DNA from: Frondihabitans sp. PAMC 28766
GTDB lineage: Bacteria > Actinomycetota > Actinomycetes > Actinomycetales > Microbacteriaceae
Length of the DNA stretch: 64,000 bases
NCBI RefSeq assembly: GCF_001577365.1
Contig: NZ_CP014513.1
Coordinates: 2,356,001-2,420,000 of the forward strand
Reading direction: 5' to 3'
Position numbers and translations under genes: made by a program. Shown here piece after piece: positions 44,089-53,813 of this stretch. The notes under the pieces were generated by a model. It was not told the DNA's origin. It searched no databases and saw only the letters and a program-made list of their open reading frames with translations. Numbering within the stretch: the stretch's first letter is position 1; every line of letters begins with the position of its first letter.

Positions 44089-45111
44089 ATGGCTAGCGAC
44101 GCAGTGGTTCTGACCGTTCCGGGCCCCTCCGGCGACCAAGAGGTGCGCATCTCGTCGCCCTCGCGCATCCTGTGGCCGTCCCTGGGGGTCACCAAGCTCG
44201 ACCTCGCGAACTACCTCGTCGACGTCGGCGCCGCCTTCGTGCGGGCCAACGGCGATCGGCCGGTCTCGCTGCAGCGCTTCCCCGACGGCGTCGACGGCGA
44301 GCAGTTCTTCTCGAAGAACCCTCCGCGCGGGGCACCCGACTACGTCCGCGCGGTCGACGTGACCTACCCGAGCAAGCGCGTGCACCCGCAGCTCGTCATC
44401 GACGAGCCCGCCGCCGCCGTCTGGGGCGCGCAGATGAACACCGTCGTCTTCCACCCCTGGGCGTCGCGGGCGTCGGCCCCCGACTTCCCCGACGAGCTGC
44501 GCATCGACCTCGACCCGCAGCCCGGCACCGACTTCGGCGACGCCATCACCGCGGCGCTCGCCCTGCGCACCGTGCTCGCCGACTTCGGGCTGACCGCCTT
44601 CGTCAAGACCTCGGGCAACCGCGGGCTGCACGTGTTCGCGCCGATCGAGCCGTCGTGGGAGTTCCTCGAGGTGCGGCACGCGGTCATCGCAGCCGCCCGC
44701 GAGTTGGAGCGCAGGATGCCCGAGCAGGTCACCACGCACTGGTGGAAGGAGGAGCGCGGAGAGCGCATCTTCGTCGACTTCAACCAGGCCAACCGCGACC
44801 GCACCATGGCCGGTGCCTACAGCCCTCGGGCGCTCGCCGGGGCGACCGTCTCGACGCCGGTGTCGTGGGAGGAGTTGCCGGGCGTCGATCCTGCCGCGTT
44901 CACGGTGCTTACGGTCCCGGGCCGGCTGAAGACGACGGGCGACCCGTGGGAGGGCCTGCACTCGGGCGACGCCGCCCCGCTGGACTCGCTGCTCGCGCAG
45001 TGGGAGACGGACGTCTCGAACGGGTTGGGCGAGCTGCCCTTCCCGCCCGACTTCCCGAAGATGCCGGGCGAGCCGCCGCGCGTGCAGCCGAGCCGGGCCC
45101 GCAAAGAGTAG
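44089..45111 (+). CDS. LigD-type primase-polymerase domain protein
   Basis: A 340-residue stand-alone polymerase domain of the archaeo-eukaryotic primase fold. The metal-binding DLD lies at 140-142 (RIDLDPQPGTDF), with SGNRGLHVFAPI and VDFNQANRDRTM following. Such domains add nucleotides at breaks in end joining or base excision repair. Paired with the divergent LigC-like gene. Confidence 0.9.
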   Translation: MASDAVVLTVPGPSGDQEVRISSPSRILWPSLGVTKLDLANYLVDVGAAFVRANGDRPVSLQRFPDGVDGEQFFSKNPPRGAPDYVRAVDVTYPSKRVHPQLVIDEPAAAVWGAQMNTVVFHPWASRASAPDFPDELRIDLDPQPGTDFGDAITAALALRTVLADFGLTAFVKTSGNRGLHVFAPIEPSWEFLEVRHAVIAAARELERRMPEQVTTHWWKEERGERIFVDFNQANRDRTMAGAYSPRALAGATVSTPVSWEELPGVDPAAFTVLTVPGRLKTTGDPWEGLHSGDAAPLDSLLAQWETDVSNGLGELPFPPDFPKMPGEPPRVQPSRARKE

Positions 45112-45158
45112 CTCGGGCGCCTGGCAGCGCCCCGGGGCTGGTGCTTGCAGCCCCGCTG

Positions 45159-45692
45159 CTACCAGCCCTGCTGCAGCATCTCGATGCGGTCGCGGAGGTA
45201 GTCGGCCAACGGGCGGCGCTCGCCGGGGCCGCCCCAGCGCACGAGCAGGGTGCCGGTCGTCGCGTCGACCGAGATCAGGCCGGTGCCCGCCGTGAGGGCC
45301 GTCGCACCGTGCGGCACCTCGCTGTAGTCGAAGTTGACGACCTCGCCCTCGACGAAGTGCCCGCGGCTGGCCGCGAGACGGTCGGCGCGCCGCACCTCGA
45401 CCCCCGAGTTGAGGTTCTGCGGGCGGGTCGGCGTCACGGCGCGGGTGAGCTTGCCGGTGGCGGCGAGGTTGCCGTCACGGTCGAGCAGGAGCACCCCGAG
45501 GCGCCAGGCCCGGCCGACCGGGGTCATCGACGCGGCCGACTTGAACGGGCCGAGCCCGCGGCCGTCTTTGCGGACCCCGAGCGCTTCGTCGGCGATGCCG
45601 GACGCCGCCAGCTCTCCGGCAGTGGCCAGCAGCAGCTCGCGGAGGCGGGCCGGGGCGTCGTCGTCGCCTCCGGCCGGGGCGTCGGAGGGCAT
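45159..45692 (-). CDS. Conserved hypothetical protein
   Basis: A 177-residue soluble protein with a helical N-terminus and a beta-rich centre (WRLGVLLLDRDGNLAATG, then VEGEVVNFDYSEVPHG). I do not recognise a named domain. Its start is overlapped by the stop of the patatin gene, so it is translated from the same message. Confidence 0.7.
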   Translation of the reverse strand: MPSDAPAGGDDDAPARLRELLLATAGELAASGIADEALGVRKDGRGLGPFKSAASMTPVGRAWRLGVLLLDRDGNLAATGKLTRAVTPTRPQNLNSGVEVRRADRLAASRGHFVEGEVVNFDYSEVPHGATALTAGTGLISVDATTGTLLVRWGGPGERRPLADYLRDRIEMLQQGW

Positions 45693-46597
45693 CAGCCCCA
45701 GAACCCCGCGACGGCGTCGGCGACCAGGGCGCCCTGTCGGCGGCCGGCGAGAGCCGAGGGCACCCGCGACGCGTCCGAGAGCGAGTTGGTGCCGAAGGCG
45801 GCGAGGCTCTCGTCGTCGGCGACGATCACGTGCACGCTCGAACCTTCGCCGCGCAGCGTCGCGACGGCGGCGTCGAGCTGCGGGCCCATCGGGCTCCGCG
45901 GGTCTTCGGGGCCGCAGGCGAGCACCAGGATGCTGTCGTAGCCGCTCGCGACATCGGCGTTCGTCCCCGAGCGCACACCGCCGTCGACGTAATACGAGCC
46001 GTCGATCTCGACGGGCGGGAAGACCAGCGGCACCGAGCAGCTGGCGGCGACGGCCTGCGTGAGCGACACCCCCGACGACGAGTCGAGCACACGGAACTCA
46101 CCTGTCTCGGCCTCGACCACCGTGATGCCGAGGGCACCGGCGGGCCAGCCGAACGCGGCCGGGAACTGCGCGCCGATCGTCGCCAGGAGGGGCGACTCGG
46201 CACCGTTCGAATGCTCGACGGCCGCGCGGCCCAGCCGGGCCCTCGCATCCTGCTCGCCCGTGGCGCCCGCGAGGATGCTCTGCAGCCGCTCCCAGAGGAC
46301 GGCGATGTCGGCGTCGCCCGCCGTGATGCCCGGGGCGTTCTCGTCTTCGGCGTCTTCGGCGGGGACGGCACCGGGGGCGGCGGCCTGCAGCGAGTAGACG
46401 AGCGGCACCTGGCCGAAGCGGAGGATCGTGCCCGCGACACTGCCGGCGCTCGTGCCGACGACGAGGTCGGCCGCGCCGAGGTCGACGCCCTGCGCGAGCA
46501 GCTCGGCGAGCACCCCGAGGTGCCAGGCGATGCCGGCGATACCACCGCCTCCGAGGACGACGGCGCGGCGGGAGGAAGCGGTGGAGGCATCGGTCAT
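45692..46597 (-). CDS. Patatin-like phospholipase
   Basis: A 301-residue patatin-type hydrolase: oxyanion loop GGGGIAG at 16-22, nucleophile Ser50 in GTSAG, and catalytic Asp in YYVDGG. It should act on membrane lipids or lipid esters. The stop overlaps the next gene start (TGATG). Confidence 0.9.
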   Translation of the reverse strand: MTDASTASSRRAVVLGGGGIAGIAWHLGVLAELLAQGVDLGAADLVVGTSAGSVAGTILRFGQVPLVYSLQAAAPGAVPAEDAEDENAPGITAGDADIAVLWERLQSILAGATGEQDARARLGRAAVEHSNGAESPLLATIGAQFPAAFGWPAGALGITVVEAETGEFRVLDSSSGVSLTQAVAASCSVPLVFPPVEIDGSYYVDGGVRSGTNADVASGYDSILVLACGPEDPRSPMGPQLDAAVATLRGEGSSVHVIVADDESLAAFGTNSLSDASRVPSALAGRRQGALVADAVAGFWG

Positions 46598-46668
46598 GGG
46601 TGGAGCTTATTCGCGCCCTGGTTCGGTTCACCTCAGGATCCCGGGTGGTGTCGTTTAGAGTGTCGGCC

Positions 46669-47175
46669 ATGTCGTCTTCCACCCGGTTCGCTCGTCTCCT
46701 GCCGCTCGTCGTCGTCGGCGCGTCCCTGCTCGCCGTGAGCGGCTGCACCGCGGTCGGCCCGGAGGCCGGGGCGTCGTCGTCGGCGGCTGCGCCGGCCACT
46801 GCGGCGGCCCCTGCGGCGCCGGCCGCCTCGGGGACGGCGTCGTCGCAGACCAAGGCGACCGCCTGCACGATCCTGGGCTCGTCCCTTCAAGACCTGTCGA
46901 ACAGCCTGCAGTCGGCCTATTCGAAGTACGCCACCGACCCCAAGGCGGCGGTCACCGCGCTGCAGAAGGTGTCGGCCACGTTCCAGTCGAGCGTCGCGAA
47001 GGTCACCGAACCCGGTGCCACCGCCCTCGCCACGAAGGCCGAGGGCGACCTGCAGACCCTGATCTCCGACGTGCAGAACGCCGTCAACCACCCGATCACC
47101 GGTGCCGCCGCCGTGCAGAAGCTGCTGCCGACCCTCGAGTCCGACTTCACGAAGATCGGGAGCTACTGCAAGTAG
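46669..47175 (+). CDS. Lipoprotein of unknown function
   Basis: A 168-residue exported lipoprotein: signal segment and lipobox LAVSGC (Cys26), a low-complexity Ala/Ser/Pro linker of about 35 residues, then a helical domain with Cys near each end. Unknown role at the outer face of the membrane. Followed by a palindromic element. Confidence 0.75.
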   Translation: MSSSTRFARLLPLVVVGASLLAVSGCTAVGPEAGASSSAAAPATAAAPAAPAASGTASSQTKATACTILGSSLQDLSNSLQSAYSKYATDPKAAVTALQKVSATFQSSVAKVTEPGATALATKAEGDLQTLISDVQNAVNHPITGAAAVQKLLPTLESDFTKIGSYCK

Positions 47176-47186
47176 CCCCCCGCGCG

Positions 47187-47263
47187 CCGCCGAGGCACCT
47201 CCGATCAGACAGGATGGGCTCTCATTCAGGGCTGAAACGGTCTGATCCGTGGTGCCTCGGCGG
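47187..47263. repeat. Palindromic element, family E copy 1
   Basis: 24-bp arms (47187-47210 and 47240-47263) starting CCGCCGAGGCACC, with two mismatches. A second copy is at 48288-48356, on the other side of the next gene. Confidence 0.8.
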
Positions 47264-47362
47264 CCTGTGATGGCCGGGCCGAGTTGTCCACAGCCGCGCA
47301 GTTCTCCACAGATCGGTTCGCGCCGCCCTGCGGATGCTTCACGCCTGGCACGATCGGCCGAC

Positions 47363-48280
47363 ATGAACGGCCGATTCCTGCGAACCACCGCCCCTACTCC
47401 TGACCGCGCCCAGTGCCGAGCGGCCGACGCGGGCGAGCTCGTCCGTGTGCGGTCCGGCGTCTTCCTGGACTCGAGCTGCTGGGAGGGGCTCGACGCCCGC
47501 TGGCGGCACATCGCCCTCGTGACCGCCGCGCTCGAGCGCCTCCAGCCGCATGTCGTGACCAGCCACGCTTCCGCGGCAGCGCTCTGGGGATTTCCCGTGC
47601 TCGACTCGTGGCCGGCCATCGTGCACGTGATCGATCGCTCGCGGAGCGTCGGCCAGCGATCCTCCACTCTGGTGCGGCATCCGGGGCAGGGCGCCCTCCG
47701 AGATGATGACGTGGCACGACGGCACGGTCTTCGTTGCACTTCGGCGACCCGGACGGCGGTCGATGTCGCCCTGCTGGACGGGTTCCTCAGCGGCCTCCTG
47801 TGCTTCGATCACGGCCTCCGGCGGGGACTGTTCTCGCACGAAGAGGTCGAGGCAGCCCTCATGCGTCGGGGATCCGCCCGAGGCATCCGAGCCGCTCGGC
47901 AGGCACTTGCGATCGCGGGCCCGGGATCGGGATCAGCCGGCGAGTCGATCAGCAAAGGCGTGGCGTTCGAGCTCGGGTTCCCCCTCGCCGAGCAGCAGAA
48001 GAGCTTCCCGAACCCGTGGGGCGGAGAGTACTTCGTCGACTTCTGGTGGGAGGACTTCGGCATCGTGGGGGAGTTCGATGGCGACCAGAAGTACCTCGAC
48101 GAGGCGATGCGCAGCGGCCGCACGATCGAGCAGGTGATGCTCGACGAGAAGCGGAGGGCCGACGACATCCTCGCGCGCCCGGAGGTGCGAAACCTGGTGC
48201 GGTGGAAGTACGCGGCGGCCCGAAACCCGCGCGTGCTCTCTCGCATCCTGCACGGGTCGGGTCTGACCCAGCGGCGATAA
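47363..48280 (+). CDS. AbiEi/DUF559-like protein with nuclease-fold C-terminus
   Basis: A 305-residue protein of a type frequent in Microbacteriaceae. The N-terminal 180 residues resemble AbiEi antitoxin-like domains. The C-terminal part carries FVDFWW and GEFDGDQKY, a Vsr/DUF559-like PD-(D/E)XK pattern with Glu-x-Asp-Gly-x-x-Lys. Function unknown; no partner toxin gene lies beside it. It is bracketed by two copies of palindromic family E. The ATG at 47363 (MNGRFLRT) is chosen because family similarity begins there. Confidence 0.7.
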   Translation: MNGRFLRTTAPTPDRAQCRAADAGELVRVRSGVFLDSSCWEGLDARWRHIALVTAALERLQPHVVTSHASAAALWGFPVLDSWPAIVHVIDRSRSVGQRSSTLVRHPGQGALRDDDVARRHGLRCTSATRTAVDVALLDGFLSGLLCFDHGLRRGLFSHEEVEAALMRRGSARGIRAARQALAIAGPGSGSAGESISKGVAFELGFPLAEQQKSFPNPWGGEYFVDFWWEDFGIVGEFDGDQKYLDEAMRSGRTIEQVMLDEKRRADDILARPEVRNLVRWKYAAARNPRVLSRILHGSGLTQRR

Positions 48281-48287
48281 GCGGCGT

Positions 48288-48356
48288 CGAGGCACCACTG
48301 ATCCGACAGGAATCGAGCCGATCGGGCTCGTTTTGCGTCTGATCGGTGGTGCCTCG
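48288..48356. repeat. Palindromic element, family E copy 2
   Basis: 20-bp arms (48288-48307 and 48337-48356) with two mismatches, beginning CGAGGCACCACTGATC. Starts eight bases after the stop of the preceding gene. Confidence 0.8.
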
Positions 48357-48435
48357 GCAACGCCGCGGTGGCGCGGCGCGCGGCGCGCGGCGCGCGGCGG
48401 CGCGGCGCGCGGCGCGCGGCGGCGCGGCGCGGCGC
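48357..48435. repeat. GCGCGGC low-complexity run
   Basis: About 70 bases of repeated GCGCGGC and GGCGCGC units directly before the end of the leftward CoA ligase gene. No gene. Confidence 0.7.
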
Positions 48436-50052
48436 CTAGGCGCGCGCGGGCTCCGAGAACTGGGCGACGAGCTCGCGCTTCAGCACCTTGCCGCTGGCGC
48501 CGATGGGGAAGGCGTCGAGCACGTGCACCTGGCGCGGGAACTTGTAGGCGGCGAGGTGGTCCTTGACGAAGGTGACGATTTCGTCGCAGTCGAGGTGCGC
48601 GCCGGGGCGGGCGATGACGGCTGCGTGGACCTCCTGGCCGTGTACCTCGTCGGGCACGCCGAAGACGGCGGCGTTCGCGACGCCGGGGTGCCGCATGATG
48701 ATGTCCTCGACCTCGGACGGGTAGACGTTGTAGCCGTTGCGCACGATCATGTCCTTCTTGCGGTCGACGATCGTGACGATGCCCTCGTCCGACTTCGTGC
48801 CGAGGTCGCCGGTGTGGAACCAGCCGTCGATCATCACGGCCTTCGTCGCTTCGGGGTTGCCGAGGTAGCCCTTCATGAGGTTGTGCCCGCGGATGACGAT
48901 CTCGCCGAGCTCGCCGGGTGCCACGAACGAAACCCGGTCGTCGACATCCTGCTGCGCGATCTCGACGTCGACACCCCAGATCGGCTTGCCGATCGTGCCG
49001 GGTCGCGGGTCGCTGATGTCGTTCACGGTCGCGACAGGGCTGGTCTCGGTGAGGCCGTAGCCCTCTTGCACGACGGCGCCGAAGGTGTCCTGGAACCGCT
49101 CGAGCACCGACACGGGCAGCGCGGAGCCACCCGAGACGCAGTAGCGGAGCGGCGGCTTGGGTGCCGCATAGCCCGCGGCGGACGCCGCGCCGAGCAGCCC
49201 GATGTACATCGTCGGGACCGCCGTGAAAATAGTCGTGCGAGTCGCAACCATCAGCTGAAGCGCCTCCGCCGGGTCGAACTTCGGCAGCAGCACGATCGAC
49301 GCACCGCGGCGGAAGACGGTGTTCATCACCGAGGTCTGCCCGAACGCGTGGAAGAACGGAAGCCCGCCGAAGACCACGTCGTCGACGGTCATGTCGGTGC
49401 AGTCGAGCAGCTCGGCCGAGACCTGCTCGACCATGGCGAGGTGCGATCCGACGGCGCCCTTGGGGTGCCCGGTGGTGCCCGAGGTGTACAGGATGGTGGC
49501 CGCGGCGAGGGGGTTCACCGACTCGTAGCGGTCGATCGGGGTGGCCGCGGCGGCCTCGACCTCGAGACGGTCGATCGGCACAGGGGTCTCCGCGCCCAAC
49601 GGCAGCAGGACCGACAGGATCGGGACGCCGGCACGCCCGGCCGCCGGGATCGCCTCGCCGAGCTGGGGCGCCGCCACGATCGCGAGCCGAGCCCCGGAGT
49701 CGCGCAGCACGTACTCGATCTCCTCCGACTTGAACAGCAGGTGGATCGGCACGACGATGGCGCCGAGCGAGAGCACCGCGTAGTAGGCGCGGCAGAAGTC
49801 CGGCACGTTCGGGATGATCAGCGCGACGCGGTCGCCCCGGCCGACGCCGCGCGCGCGAAGCGCTCCGGCGTAGGCGCGCGTCTCGTCCCAGAGCTGCCCG
49901 TAGGTCGTGGTCTGACCCATGAAGTGCAGCGCCGGCCGGTCGCGGTGCCGCGTCGCGCTCTCCGACAGGATCGCGGCGATCGACAGCGTGCCGAGGCCGG
50001 GCCCGTCGAGCAGGGCCTGGGTTCCATCCAGGTCGGTTGAAGTGAACGTCAT
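48436..50052 (-). CDS. Acyl-CoA ligase (AMP-forming)
   Basis: A 538-residue adenylate-forming ligase: ATP loop YTSGTTGHPKG at 189-199, YGLTETSP, the TGDLG hinge region and catalytic Lys522 in ASGKVLKREL. It should activate a carboxylic acid, probably fatty, to its CoA ester. Last gene of a leftward TetR-thioesterase-ligase operon, with 24 bp before it. Confidence 0.9.
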   Translation of the reverse strand: MTFTSTDLDGTQALLDGPGLGTLSIAAILSESATRHRDRPALHFMGQTTTYGQLWDETRAYAGALRARGVGRGDRVALIIPNVPDFCRAYYAVLSLGAIVVPIHLLFKSEEIEYVLRDSGARLAIVAAPQLGEAIPAAGRAGVPILSVLLPLGAETPVPIDRLEVEAAAATPIDRYESVNPLAAATILYTSGTTGHPKGAVGSHLAMVEQVSAELLDCTDMTVDDVVFGGLPFFHAFGQTSVMNTVFRRGASIVLLPKFDPAEALQLMVATRTTIFTAVPTMYIGLLGAASAAGYAAPKPPLRYCVSGGSALPVSVLERFQDTFGAVVQEGYGLTETSPVATVNDISDPRPGTIGKPIWGVDVEIAQQDVDDRVSFVAPGELGEIVIRGHNLMKGYLGNPEATKAVMIDGWFHTGDLGTKSDEGIVTIVDRKKDMIVRNGYNVYPSEVEDIIMRHPGVANAAVFGVPDEVHGQEVHAAVIARPGAHLDCDEIVTFVKDHLAAYKFPRQVHVLDAFPIGASGKVLKRELVAQFSEPARA

Positions 50053-50076
50053 TGTTCGGTCCTTTCAGAGAAGGGG

Positions 50077-50514
50077 CTACGGGGTCGGCACCGCGAAGGC
50101 AGCCTCGATGGCGTGCCGGATGGCGGTGGGGATGGGCGTCGGCCGGCGGGACTGCCGGTCGACGAAGACGGTGGTGAAGGTGCCGTCGGCGAGGAGCGTC
50201 GAATCCTGCGCCTTCAGGATCCTGGGGGCCCAGGTGACGCTGGACGTGCCGATTCGCGAGACGGCCAGCTCGACGGCGATCTCGTCGGGGAAGGCCGCCG
50301 AGGCCTTGAACTCGCACGACGAGGCGACGCAGTAGCCGCTGTAGTCGGCGTTCAGCGGGTCGAGGCCGGCCACGCGGATCATCCAGGTGTTGATGGTGGT
50401 GTCCATCGCGGCGTAGTAGACGGTGTTGTTGAGGTGGCCGTACATGTCGTTGTCGTTCCAGCGGGTGGGGACGACGAGGGTGAAGAGGTTAGGCGCCGTG
50501 CTCTCTGAAATCAT
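50077..50514 (-). CDS. Acyl-CoA thioesterase (hotdog fold)
   Basis: A 145-residue hotdog protein with the YbgC/FcbC-type motif RWNDNDMYGHLNNTVYY, whose Asp is catalytic. It should release CoA from acyl-CoA. The start overlaps the stop of the TetR gene by four bases. Confidence 0.87.
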   Translation of the reverse strand: MISESTAPNLFTLVVPTRWNDNDMYGHLNNTVYYAAMDTTINTWMIRVAGLDPLNADYSGYCVASSCEFKASAAFPDEIAVELAVSRIGTSSVTWAPRILKAQDSTLLADGTFTTVFVDRQSRRPTPIPTAIRHAIEAAFAVPTP

Positions 50515-51155
50515 GGCTCCCTCAGCACATACTCGAAGGCGGCCCGGGCGCGCTCGGCGCTCGGCTGCTCGCCGGTGATCAGGTCGGCATAGGTGAACGA
50601 CTCCGAGATGCGCACCAGCAGGTAGGCGAGGTCGTGCACGCTCAGCGAGAAGTGCATGCGCCCTGCGGCCGTCTCGGCCTCGAGCATCGCCTCGACGACG
50701 GCGAGGTAGCGCTGCTGCACCTGGCTCTCCTTGGTCGTCAGGATCTTGAGCGCTCGCGCCGGCTCCCGCTTGAGGAAGCCCTGAAAGGAGGGCGCCTCGA
50801 TCAGAGTGGCCACGAAGTCGCCGAGCACCGTGGTCAGCCGGGCGCTGCCGAGGGTGTCGGTCGAGCGCTCGATGCGGGTCAGCGTCGGCTCGGCGAGTGA
50901 CCACAGCACTTCGCTGAGCAGGGCGTCGCGGTTGCCGAGCCAGCGGAAGAGGGAGGTGCGGTCGACGCCCAGAGCGGCGGCCAGCACGTTCATGTCGACG
51001 CGTTCGCCGGCCAGGAAGGTGCGTCGAGCCAGCACGTACGCGCGAACCGTGTCGGTGTGGCTGCCGGCCTCGAGACGCCGGGCGAGATCGCTCGGCACCC
51101 GCTGCGTCGCCACGGGTGCCCACGCGACGGGAGCGCTCGTGGTCTGCATCGACAT
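50511..51155 (-). CDS. TetR-family regulator
   Basis: A 214-residue regulator. The helix-turn-helix is at about 45-80 (VLAAALGVDRTSLFRWLGNRD), close to the QsdR-type TetR group, and the rest is the ligand-binding helical domain. It leads the thioesterase-ligase operon and diverges from the acyl-CoA dehydrogenase operon, so it probably controls both in response to an acyl-CoA. ATG at 51155 or 51149. Confidence 0.85.
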   Translation of the reverse strand: MSMQTTSAPVAWAPVATQRVPSDLARRLEAGSHTDTVRAYVLARRTFLAGERVDMNVLAAALGVDRTSLFRWLGNRDALLSEVLWSLAEPTLTRIERSTDTLGSARLTTVLGDFVATLIEAPSFQGFLKREPARALKILTTKESQVQQRYLAVVEAMLEAETAAGRMHFSLSVHDLAYLLVRISESFTYADLITGEQPSAERARAAFEYVLREP

Positions 51156-51192
51156 GTGTTGCACTCTAGGCGTTTCCCGCAAGGGCGCGCAA

Positions 51193-51206
51193 CATTCTCG
51201 AAAATG
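51193..51206. promoter_or_regulatory. Candidate TetR operator
   Basis: CATTCTCGAAAATG is a 14-bp dyad with one mismatched pair (CATTYTCGARAATG), in the 102-bp gap between the TetR gene and the acyl-CoA dehydrogenase gene. Binding is inferred from position only. Confidence 0.35.
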
Positions 51207-51257
51207 ATGCAGGATGTTCTCATCGGTAGTCAGATGTCGATCAACGGAGCTCATCAC

Positions 51258-52454
51258 ATGACACTCACCACGCCCACCATCTCGTATCTCTCGAGCGACT
51301 TCTACTTCGCTCAGGACGCCCTCACCGCCCGCGAGAACGAGTCCATCCACGAGCTGCGCTCGTTCCTCGAGGCAGAAGTCGCGCCCATCGCCGACGACTA
51401 CTGGGAGCGCGCCGAATTCCCGATGCACCTCATCAAGCCGCTCGCCGACATCGGTGCCTACGGCGCTCTGTGGGAGGAGTCGCGGCAGTTCGAGAATTCG
51501 GCGAAGTATCGCGGCTGGGCCGCCCTGGAGTCGGGCCGCGTCGACGCGTCGGTCTCGACGTTCATCGGCGTCACCTCGGGCCTCGCCATGGGCTCGATCG
51601 GCGTCGGCGGCAGCCCCGAGCAGCGCGCCGAGTGGCTGCCGAAGCTCGCCACCGGCGAGCTGGTCGGCGCCTTCGGGCTGACCGAACCCCTTTCAGGATC
51701 CGACTCGGCCGGCGGCCTCCGCACGACGGCCACCCGCCACGGAGACTCTTGGACCCTCAACGGCGCGAAGCGCTGGATCGGCAACGCCACGTTCGCCGAC
51801 GTCATCGTCATCTGGGCACGCGACACCGCGGACAACCAGGTCAAGGGCTTCCTCGTCACGAGCGACAGCCCCGGCTTCACAGCCACGAAGATCGAGCGCA
51901 AGCAGAGCCTCCGCATGGTGCAGAACGCCGACATCACCCTCACCGACGTGAAGGTGCCCGAAGAGCGTCGCCTGCAGCTGGTCAACTCCTTCAAGGACAC
52001 CGCGAAGGTGCTGCTGCTCACTCGCGCCGACGTCGCCTGGCAGGCCATCGGCAACTCGATCGGCGCGTACGAGGCCGCCGTCGCCTACGTGAAGGAGCGC
52101 GAACAGTTCGGCAAGACGCTGTCGTCGTTCCAGCTCGTGCAAGACCTGCTCTCGCGAGCCCTCGGCAACATCTCGTCGTCGATCGCGCTGTGCATGCAGA
52201 CCTCCGACCTCCTCGACCAGGGCCGCCAGACCGACGCACACGCATCGATGGCCAAGCAGTGGGCGACCTCCCGCATGCGCGAGACCGTCGGCTGGTGCCG
52301 CGAGGTCATGGGTGGCAACGGCATCGTGCTCGACTACGGAGTCGCCCGTCGGTTCGCCGACGCTGAGGCGATCTACTCGTTCGAGGGCACGCGTGAGATG
52401 AACTCGCTGATCGTCGGCCGCGCCATCACCGGCAAGAGCGCGTTCGTCTCCTAG
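51258..52454 (+). CDS. Acyl-CoA dehydrogenase
   Basis: A 398-residue flavoenzyme. FGLTEPLSGSDS binds FAD, the middle beta domain has GAKRWIGNATFAD, and the C-terminal domain ends in YSFEGTREMN with the catalytic Glu, closest in style to glutaryl-CoA dehydrogenases. It would start a beta-oxidation round. The thiolase gene follows 29 bp later. Confidence 0.92.
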   Translation: MTLTTPTISYLSSDFYFAQDALTARENESIHELRSFLEAEVAPIADDYWERAEFPMHLIKPLADIGAYGALWEESRQFENSAKYRGWAALESGRVDASVSTFIGVTSGLAMGSIGVGGSPEQRAEWLPKLATGELVGAFGLTEPLSGSDSAGGLRTTATRHGDSWTLNGAKRWIGNATFADVIVIWARDTADNQVKGFLVTSDSPGFTATKIERKQSLRMVQNADITLTDVKVPEERRLQLVNSFKDTAKVLLLTRADVAWQAIGNSIGAYEAAVAYVKEREQFGKTLSSFQLVQDLLSRALGNISSSIALCMQTSDLLDQGRQTDAHASMAKQWATSRMRETVGWCREVMGGNGIVLDYGVARRFADAEAIYSFEGTREMNSLIVGRAITGKSAFVS

Positions 52455-52483
52455 TCCCACCGACCAGCTCAGAAAGACCTCTC

Positions 52484-53710
<1,227 letters not shown>

Positions 53711-53737
53711 CCCGCCTCGGCCGAGGTGGGGCCCCCA

Positions 53738-53800
53738 CCCTTACCTTTTCGGCTCATCCTGACCGTCGAGGCGGGGCGGCCCTGCCGGAAAGGCAACGGT
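53738..53800. repeat. Palindromic element, family B copy 2
   Basis: TTACCTTTTCGGC and an imperfect complement (GCCGGAAAGGCAA) between the thiolase and alcohol dehydrogenase genes. Shares ACCTTTTCGGCTC with 28771 and 54930. Confidence 0.65.
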
Positions 53801-53813
53801 TCGGAGGCAGGAC

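Noticed and set aside
47933..50317. A 794-codon leftward frame
   Set aside because: Out of frame with the real CoA ligase and thioesterase genes, both of which have full motif sets.
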